Assembly (NCBI GenBank): GCA_028583605.1
Contig: CM053336.1
Coordinates: forward strand, 21,189,004 to 21,253,003
Source: Dastarcus helophoroides
Taxonomy: Eukaryota > Arthropoda > Insecta > Coleoptera > Bothrideridae
DNA length: 64,000 bases
Direction of reading: 5' to 3'
Part shown: piece after piece, positions 56,360 to 64,000 of the stretch
Numbering within the stretch: position 1 is the first letter of the stretch
Layout of the letters: every line of letters starts with the position of its first letter
Made by a program: the position numbers and the translations under genes
Notes under the pieces: generated by a model
Seen by the model: the letters and a program-made list of their open reading frames with translations, nothing else
Database searches by the model: none
What the model was told of the DNA's origin: nothing

Positions 56360-59300
56360 AAAAAAATTCAAAAAATTAACAACTTTCAAAAAAGTCAAAA
56401 TTCTTTTTTTCAACTTTTCAAGTAAAATATTAAAATTCACTTTACTAGTCAGGTTTTTCAAAAAAGTCGAAATTTTGAAAAACTTAAAGATTTTAAAAAG
56501 GTCGTTTTCAAAAATTTTGGTAGTTGTACTAATTTTGCAACAGAGGTTAAAAATTTGAAAAAAAAGACAAACATTTTAAAAGAACCGAAAATTAAAATAA
56601 TTACGAAATTTTCAAAACATTTCAAACTTTGTCAATAAGACCAATTTTTAAAAAATGTCGAAATATTTTTAAAGAAATCAAAATTTTGAACTATTCGAAA
56701 ATGAAATGAAAACAGTTGAAATTTTGGAAAATGTTGAAGTCTTGGTGAACAGTTACAACTTTCAAAAAAAAAACACAAGATGTTCGAAAAAAGTGGAAAT
56801 TTTCAAAATATTCGTTATTTCTAAATAAAACTGAAATTTCGTAGTGAAAAATTTCAAAAAAGTTGAAATTTTCAAATAAAAGTCGAAATTTGGGCAGTTG
56901 TACTAATTTTGTAAGAGGCACAAAATTTGAAAAAAACAAAATAAAAGCTTTTTATAAAAGAACGAAAATTTAAAATAAATGCCACATTTTTATAAAAAAT
57001 AAATAAAAAAAATTTAAATCTCGATAAACATTTGCAATTTTTAAAAACAGTCAAGATTTTCAAAAAAAGTGAAAAATTTCAAAATATTTGTTATTTTTAA
57101 AAAAGCCTAGGTTTTGAAGTCGAAATTTTCAAAGAAATATCTAGGTTTTTGGAGTAGTAGTAATTTTGTAAATTTAAGATTTTCATAAGAACCGAAAACG
57201 TAAAATATTTGCGACATTTTCAAAAAAAAAGAAAAAATAAATAAAATAAAAAAAATTCAGATTCCAAATTTTTGAAACAATATACATTTTGACAAAAAGA
57301 GCAATTTTTAAAGAATGTCCAAATTTTTATAAAGATATAACTTTAGTTTTGTAATAAAAAAGTTAAAATTTTAAAAAAGTCGAAAATTAAAAAAGTTGAA
57401 ATTTTGAAAAATTTTGAAATCCTGATAAACAATAAATTTTTAAAACAGAAATAAATTAAAAAAAAACGAAATCTTCAAAAGATTTCAAATTTTCGAAGTA
57501 ATCTACATTTTGAAAAAATTCGAAAATTAAAAAAGTTGAAAATTTGGAAAATGTTGAAATCTTGTTAAACAGTTACAACTTTCAAAAAAAACTTAAGATG
57601 TTCGAAAAAAGTGGAAATTTTCAAAATTTTCGTTATTTCTAAACAAAGTTAAAATTTTGTAGTGAAAAATTTCAAAAAAGTTGAAGTTTTCAAATAAATG
57701 GCGAAATTAATGGCCTCTTTTGCAAATGACGCCGAAAATTTGAAAATAAACTAAAAACTTTTTAAAAAGAACGAACATTTAAAATAAATGTAACATTTTC
57801 ATAAAAGTAAATAAAAAAAAACGAAGTTTCTCAATTAAAAAAAAAAAATAAAATTTTGAAAGTCAAAAATTAAAATAAAACTTTAAATTTTGGAAAATGT
57901 TTAAATCTTGATAAACAGTTGCAATTTTTAAAAACAGTCAAGATTTTCGAAAAAAGTTGAAAATTCAAAATATTTGTTATTTTTAAAAAAGCCGAAGTTT
58001 TAAAGTCGAAATTTTCAAGAAATGTCAAGGTTTTTGGAGTCGTACTAATTTTGTAAACTGAAGATTTTCAAAAGAACCGAAAATGTAAAACATTTGCGAC
58101 ATTTTCAAAAAAAAGAAAAAAGAAATAAAATTAAAAAAAATCAGATTTCAAATTTTCGAAACAATACACATTTTGAAAAAAAAAGAGCAATTTTTAAAAA
58201 ATGTCGAAATTTTTATAAAGAAATAACTTTTGTTTTGCAATAAAAAAAGTTAAAATTTTGAAAAAGTCGAAAATTAAAAAAGTCGAAATTTTGAAATCTT
58301 GATAAACGATAAATTTTTAAAAGAGAAATAAATTAAAAAAAAAAACGAAATCTTCAAAAGATTTCAAATTTTCGAAGTAATCTACATTTTCAAAAAATTC
58401 GAAAATTAAAAAAGTTAAAATTTTGGAAAATGTTGAAGTCCTGGTAAACAATTACAGTTACAACTTTCAAAAAAAACTGAAGATGTTCTAAAAAAGTGGA
58501 AATTTTCAAAATATTCGTTATTTCTAAACAAACCTGAAATTTTGCAGTGAAAAATTTCAAAACAGTTGACATTTTCAAATAAATGTCGAAATTTGTGGAA
58601 AAATTTGTAATTTTGCAAAAGAGGCCGAAAATTTTGAAAAAAACTAAAAACTTTTTAAAAAAGAACGAAAATTTAAAACGAATGCAACATTTTCATACAA
58701 ATAAATAAAAAAAAACGAAGTTTTATAAAGAAATCAAAATTTTAGTTTCTCAATTAAAAAGAAAATAAAATTTCGAGAGTCAAAAATTAAAGAAAAACTT
58801 TAAATTTTGGTAAATGTTGAAATCTCGATAAACAGTTGCAATTTTTAAAAACAGTCAAGATTTTCGAAAAAAGTGAAAAATTTTAAAATATTTGTTATTT
58901 TTTAAAAAGCCGAAGTTTTAAAGTAGACGTTTTCAAAGAAATGTCTAGGTTTTTGGAGTCGTACTACTTTTGTAAACTCAAGATTTTTAAAAGAACCGAA
59001 AATTTAAAATATTTGCGAAAAAAAAGAAAAAGTAAATAAATTAAAAAAAATCAGATTTCAAATTTTCGAAACAATACACATTTTGAAAAAAAGAGCAATT
59101 TTTAAAAAATGTCGAAATTTTTATAAAGAAATCATAGCTTTAGTTTTGCAATAAAAAAAGTTAAAATTTTGAAAAAGTCGACAATTAAAAAACTTGAAAA
59201 CAATAAATTTTTAAAACAGAAATAAATTAAAAAAAAAACGAAATTTTCAAAAAATTTAAAATTTTCGAAACAATATACATTTTGAAAAAAGACCAATTTT

Positions 59301-59700
59301 TAAAAAATGTCGATAATTTTATAAACAAATCAAAATTTTGCTTTTAAAAAATATTTGAAATTTTGAAAGAAAAAGAAAATTAAAAAAGTTGAAATTTTGG
59401 AATACGTTGAAGTCTTGACAGTTGCAACTTTCAAAAAGAATATTTTCAAAAAAAGTAGAAAATTTCAAAAAAGTTGAAATTTTAAAATCAAAAAGTTCAA
59501 AAAAGTCGAATTTAAAAAAATGTCGTGATTTGTAAAACTTCCCAATTTTGAGGAAAAGTCGAGATATTTGAAAATTGATGCTATTAAAAAAAATTGTAAT
59601 TTTAAAACAAGTACGCTTAAAAAAGTCAAAATTTTGAAGAGAAAATCGAAATTTCAATAAATTTTGAAAAAAAATTGAAATTTGAAAAGTAATAATGCAC
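56360..59700. repeat. satellite with higher-order unit of about 900 bp
   Basis: The landmark ggtttttggagt, followed by agta or cgta and aattttgtaaa, occurs at about 57145, 58030 and 58947 (spacings roughly 885-917). It is followed each time by aagaaccgaaaa and atttgcga. Other unit words recur in the same order: gttacaactttcaaaaaaa (56751, 57564, 58457) and gataaacagttgcaattttta. Minus-strand frames here are low-complexity. Confidence 0.8.
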
Positions 59701-60910
59701 ATTTTAAAAAAAGATCAATTTTTAAAAAATGTCGAACTTTTTATAAAGAAATCATAACTTTAGTTTTGCAATAAAACAAAAATTAAATTTTGAAAAAATC
59801 GAAAACTAAAAAAAGTTGAAATTTTAGAAAATGTTGAAATCTTGATAAACGATAATTTTTAAAACAGAAATAAATTAAAAAAAAAACGAAATCTTGAAAA
59901 AATTTCAAATTTTCGAAACAATCTACATTTTGAAAAAAGACCAATTTTTAAAAAAATGTCGATAATTTGTTGAAACTTTGAAAAAAGACGAAAATTAAAA
60001 AGTTGAAATTTTGGAATATATTGAAGTCAATTTTCAAAAAAAAATATTTTCAAAAAAGTAGAAAATTTCAAAAAAGTCGAAATTTTGAAATCAAAAAGTT
60101 AAAAAAAGTCTAATTTAAAAAAATTCATGATTTGCAGAACTGCCCAATTTTGAGGAAAAGTCGAGATATTTGGAAAGTGATGCTATTGAAAAAAATTGTA
60201 ATTTTAAAACAAGTACGCTTCAAAAAGTCAAAATTTTGAAGAGAAAATCGAAATTTCAAGAAATTTTGAAAAAAATTGAAATTTGAAAAAGTAATAATGC
60301 ACATTTTGAAAAAAAGAGCAATTTTTAAAAAATGTCGAACTTTTTATAAAGAAATCATAACTTTAGTTTTGCAATAAAACAAAAATTAAATTTTGAAAAA
60401 ATCGAAAACTAAAAAAAGTTGAAATTTTAGAAAATGTTGAAATCTTGATAAACGATAATTTTTAAAACAGAAATAAATTAAAAAAAACGAAATCTTGAAA
60501 AAATTTCAAATTTTCGAAACAATCTACATTTTGAAAAAAGACCAATTTTTAAAAAAATGTCGATAATTTGTTGAAACTTTGAAAAAAGACGAAAATTAAA
60601 AAGTTGAAATTTTGGAATATATTGAAGTTAATTTTCAAAAAAAAATATTTTCAAAAAAGTAGAAAATTTCAAAAAAGTCGAAATTTTGAAATCAAAGAGT
60701 TTAAAAAAGTCTAATTTAAAAAAATTCATGATTTGCAGAACTGCCCAATTTTGAGGAAAAGTCGAGATTTTTGGAAAATGATGCTATTGAAAAAATTATA
60801 ATTTTAAAACAAGTAAGCTTAAAAATTTTGAAGAGAAAATCAAAATTTCACGAAATTTTGAAAAAAATTGAAATTTGAAAAGGAATAATGCACATTTTGG
60901 AAAAAAGAAA
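59701..60910. repeat. near-identical tandem duplication offset by 603 bp
   Basis: gtcgaactttttataaagaa begins at 59731 and 60334, and almost all of the following 570 bp matches, including gataaacgataatttttaaa and gatttgcagaactgcccaatt. A third, more diverged copy follows from about 60950. Low divergence suggests a recent event. Confidence 0.85.
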
Positions 60911-62364
60911 AAATAAGTAAAATAAAAAAAAATTAGATTTCAAATTTTCGAAACAATACACATTTTGAAAAAAAGAGCAATTTTTAAAAAAATGTCGAAA
61001 TTTTTGTAAAGTAATCGTAAGTTTAGTTTTGCAATAAAAAAAATAAAATTTTGAAAAAGTCGAAAAAAAAAAGCTGAAATTCTGGAAAATGTTGAAATCT
61101 TGATAAACGATAAAATTTTAATACAGAAGTAAATTAAAAAAAAAACGAATTCTTAAAAAGATTTGAAATTTTCGAAACAATCTACATTTTGAAAAAAGAC
61201 CAATTTAAAAAAAAATTCGATAATTTTGTAAAGAAATCGAAATTTGCTTTTAAAAATATTTGAAATTTTGAAAAAAAAGAAAATTAAAAAAGTTGAATTT
61301 TTGGAATATGTTGAAGTCTTGACACTTGCAATTTAAAAAAAAAATATTTTCAAAAAAAGTAGAAAATTTCAAAAAAGTTGAAATTATAAAATCAAAAATT
61401 TCAAAAAAGTCGAATTTAAAAAAATTAGAAAAAGTAGAAAATTTCTAAAAAGTCGAAATTATAAAATCAAAAATTTCAAAAAAGTCGAATTTAAAAAAAT
61501 TAGAAAAAGTAGAAAATTTCAAAAAAGTCGAAATTATAAAATCAAAAAGTTCAAAAAAGTCTAATTTAAAAAAATGCCGCGATTTGTAAAACTTCCCAAT
61601 TTTGAGGAAAAGTCGAGATATTAAAAAGTGTCGCTGTTTAAAAAAATTGTAATTTTAAAACGAGTACGCTTAAAACTTTCAAAATTTTGAAAAGAAAATC
61701 GAAATTTCAAGAAATTTTGAAAAAAATTGAAATTTGAAAGGAAATAAAAATTTGTAAAAGGTGCATTTGTTAAAAATTTAAATTGTTAAAAAGGGTCGAA
61801 AATTTGTAAAAAATGGAATTTTCAGAAGAGATGACATCTTGAAAACAGAATTGAATCTGGCGAAAAGAGTCGAAAATTTGAAGACAGTTGAGATAAAAAA
61901 GTGGAAGTTTACAAAAAAGGTCGAGACTTTGGAAAAATATTCAAACTTGGAGGAGACTAAATTATAAAGAATAGTCTACATTCACAAAAGAGGTAAAGAT
62001 TTTGAAAAAAGTTTCAGTATAGTTTTTAAAGAAGTCAAATTTTACAAAAAAAAATTGGAAAATTTGAAAAAGTGGGCATTTAAATGTCAAAACGTTTTAA
62101 AAAGTTTTAAATTTGAAAGAAGTGGAAGCTTTTAAATAAAATTGAAGTAAAAAAACAGCTTTCAAAAACCTCGACGCTTTTAAAAAAGTAGGAATTTTTA
62201 AAAACTCTTGAAGTTTTGAAAAAAAGTTGTTATTTATATAAAAAATGCGAAAATTTGAAAAATACGCTGACATTTATGAGAAGACCGAATTATTAAGATC
62301 GAAAATTTAAAAAAAAGCGAGAGATTAAATAAAATTAAATTTAAAAATCTCGAAATTATCCGTC
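60911..62364. repeat. satellite with a short triplicated unit
   Basis: Diverged continuation of the previous unit. Near 61360-61560 a unit of about 72 bp (gtagaaaatttc.aaaaagt, gaaattataaaatcaaaaa, gtcgaatttaaaaaaatta) is repeated three times. Ordinary satellite follows. Confidence 0.75.
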
Positions 62365-62462
62365 GCATTTCAAAAACTGTTTAGAAAATTGTCAATAAAC
62401 CATAAAAATTTAAATATTGCCAAACTGGACCGAAGAAATGTTAAATAAATTGAAAAAAACAT
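62365..62462. mobile_element. single arm of the 6766-7428 inverted-repeat family
   Basis: catttcaaaaactgtttag, aaaattgtcaataaacca, gccaaactggaccgaag and aatgttaaataaattg reproduce the right arm of the element at 6766-7428. The other arm and the hammerhead core are missing. Confidence 0.7.
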
Positions 62463-63026
62463 TATCCAAGTAGTCAGATTTTTCAAAAAACCGAAAAAAA
62501 TCTCAATTTTGAATATCCGAAATTATCAATCAAAAAAATTCGAAGTTGAAATTTTCAGAAAAATCGAAATTTTGAAAAAGGTCGAATTTTTGAAAAGAAA
62601 TCGAGATTCTGGGTACATTTAAAAACCTTTATGAAGTTGAAATGGTAAACTTTTGAAAAGACTCGAAATTTTCGGAGTCAAATAAAAAAAAAACCACAAT
62701 TTTGTAGAAAAGCGGAATTTTTGGACTAAAGCCAAATTTTTGGAATAAAGATCAAATTTATAAAAGTTTGGAATTCTATAAAAAAATGCGAATTTTGAAA
62801 TAAGTGAAAATTTTTGTAAGAAAGGCGAGATTTGAAATAAAGCAAAATTTTTAATAACACTTACAATTTAGAAGAAAATCAAACTTTTCACAAAATTCTA
62901 TCTCAAAGAGAATCAAAATTTTCAAAAAAATCGAAATTTTCAAAAAAATCGAAATTTTCAAAAAAATTGAAACATTCAAAAAATAAAATTTAAAAAAAGA
63001 TATTTTTGAGTAAAAATGTATAGGGT
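62463..63026. repeat. satellite block
   Basis: Plus-orientation satellite ending in three perfect copies of a 17-bp unit (tcaaaaaaatcgaaatt, about 62920-62965). No gene. Confidence 0.7.
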
Positions 63027-64000
63027 GTCCTATTTAAAATAACGAACTTGGTGTCAACTTCCGGTATACCCGGAAATACTACAACTTTGCAAATATTTTA
63101 GTTGTGTTGGACTTGTCGACTTTGCTTCGTTGTTAAATTCTCAAATGTTTTAGATGAGTATTTTGCCAGATATCGATCGTGGCGATTCCCGGTGGGGCAA
63201 ACTGTATATTATTATACACGACGGGCCAGTACACGATTTCGGTCTGCTGTAACGTGTAAAGAACAAGCAACGTATCAAAATTTTGTAAGGAAAGAGAAGG
63301 ATGGTATGATTTACACTGTTTCAATATATTGCTCGATAGACGCGCTTATCAAATCATGACCACGCATTCGCTGCAAACTGCACACCTGTCTTGTAGATAT
63401 TGCATCAGAACCTTATCGGAGCTCGATAAAAGAGTGTCGTTTTAAATGGAAAATACATCTTTACCTATTAATTGATTCTACAATTATTTTCACACCCTAA
63501 AAAGTATGAAAATAATTGCAGATACTTTACGATTTTGTTTTCTTTAATCAACCGGGTCTCACGAAAAATAAAACAAAAATTCTAAAAGATAAATGAACTC
63601 TGTGTAAAAATAATCAGCCGTTGTGATGACAATCTAAACTGAAAACTTAAAAAATGATTCAACAAAAAAATGGAAGAAAAAATGCTTATGTAATAAGTGG
63701 TTCAAAAATGTTCCCTCCTGGTGTTTCGCAATAACCTAATCTGTCGTAAAATTCAGTTCTTACGCGTGCCGACATCTCAGGAGAAATATTATCTAGGACT
63801 TCTACAATTCGATCCCGTAAATGGTCTAAATTACATGGTCTTTCTTGTACGTGGGTTAAGAAATGTCCATCGACATCAACTTTTTCTCTCATAGAGTCAC
63901 AAAACTCAAGACGTTTGTATCGATCTTCAGGAAATATTTCTTGGGTTTCAGAAACTTTATAACAGTTGTACCCATTTCTATTTCGCACTGTTCGCGATGG
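63027..64000 (-). mobile_element. partial DNA transposon, DUF4817/DDE type, runs off the window
   Basis: It seems to start at ataggGTGTCC, followed by tatttaaaataacgaac and gtgtcaacttccggtat. I recognise this as an end common in insect Tc1/mariner-related elements with DUF4817-type transposases. The transposase fragment lies on the minus strand at 63686-64000. The other end lies beyond the window. A 257-bp plus-strand frame (63102-63359) is unrecognised. Confidence 0.5.
63686..64000 (-). pseudogene. DDE transposase fragment with deleted catalytic core
   Basis: The open frame enters from beyond the right edge and stops at 63686. It begins with a segment typical of the end of the helix-turn-helix region (ETQEIFPEDRYKRLEFCDSM). 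It then passes within about 15 residues into the C-terminal tail: NLDHLRDRIVEVLDNISPEM, then RVRTEFYDRLGYC. In complete family members these two blocks are separated by roughly 150 or more residues that carry the DDE catalytic triad. Here that core is missing without breaking the frame, so the copy cannot transpose itself. Confidence 0.6.

Noticed and set aside
62920..62965. Regular 17-bp direct repeats resembling a CRISPR array
   Set aside because: No unique spacers, no cas genes, and a eukaryotic satellite context.
63102..63359. 85-residue plus-strand frame
   Set aside because: Ordinary composition but no recognised domain, and it lies in the presumed 3' region of a transposon on the opposite strand.

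Overview
The window looks like intronic and intergenic DNA from an insect or other arthropod nuclear genome. It is very AT-rich and has no operons, no bacterial-type genes and few long open frames. Only two short GC-rich stretches look like host protein-coding exons, both on the + strand: 22388-22747 and 25516-25713. Both are bounded by canonical AG...GT splice sites, both start and end in phase 0, and together they encode a Ser/Lys/Asp-rich low-complexity protein segment. I think this is the N-terminal extension of an AMP-activated protein kinase gamma subunit (SNF4Agamma/PRKAG-like), recalled from memory and not searched. No CBS domain is present, so most of that gene would lie outside the window.

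Most of the remaining 60 kb is one degenerate A/T-rich satellite. Its core is a motif close to gtcgaaattttgaaaaa, repeated every 15-25 bp and organised into longer duplicated units: 381, 564, about 380 (x3), about 548, 567, 603, about 900 and about 1450 bp. Its orientation flips repeatedly, with + blocks reading gtcgaaatttt and - blocks reading aaaatttcgac. One flip is a giant inverted repeat (2072-3390 against 4705-6018). The many Phe/Asn/Lys-rich short open frames are by-products of this satellite, not genes.

Transposable elements interrupt the satellite and several can be delimited to the base. (1) A complete but decayed hAT element, 26204-31575, has 16-bp terminal inverted repeats, an exact 8-bp target duplication and a frameshifted BED-finger/hAT transposase on the - strand. 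A 2.6-kb foldback element (26930-29557, 3-bp duplication TGA) is inserted inside the transposase gene. (2) A non-autonomous hAT-like element, 51086-54934, carries a nested piggyBac-like MITE at 52069-52645 flanked by TTAA. (3) A solo LTR, 33063-33327, has a 5-bp duplication. (4) A hAT-type MITE lies at 36347-36545 with a near-perfect 8-bp duplication. (5) A pogo/Tigger-type MITE lies at 39158-39338 in a TA site. (6) Also present are other hAT-type ends, two 3' fragments of one non-LTR retrotransposon family, a probable Ty3-type solo LTR, and a deletion-derivative DDE transposase at the right edge.

The most interesting item is a complete consensus-like minimal hammerhead ribozyme on the - strand at 7058-7104. 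It lies between two roughly 150-bp inverted repeats of a dispersed element whose other copies here lack it. A weaker hammerhead-like motif lies near the end of another small inverted-repeat element (39598-39638). A second structural theme is that several satellite blocks abut hAT-like termini, which suggests the satellite may expand inside, or be carried by, non-autonomous transposons.
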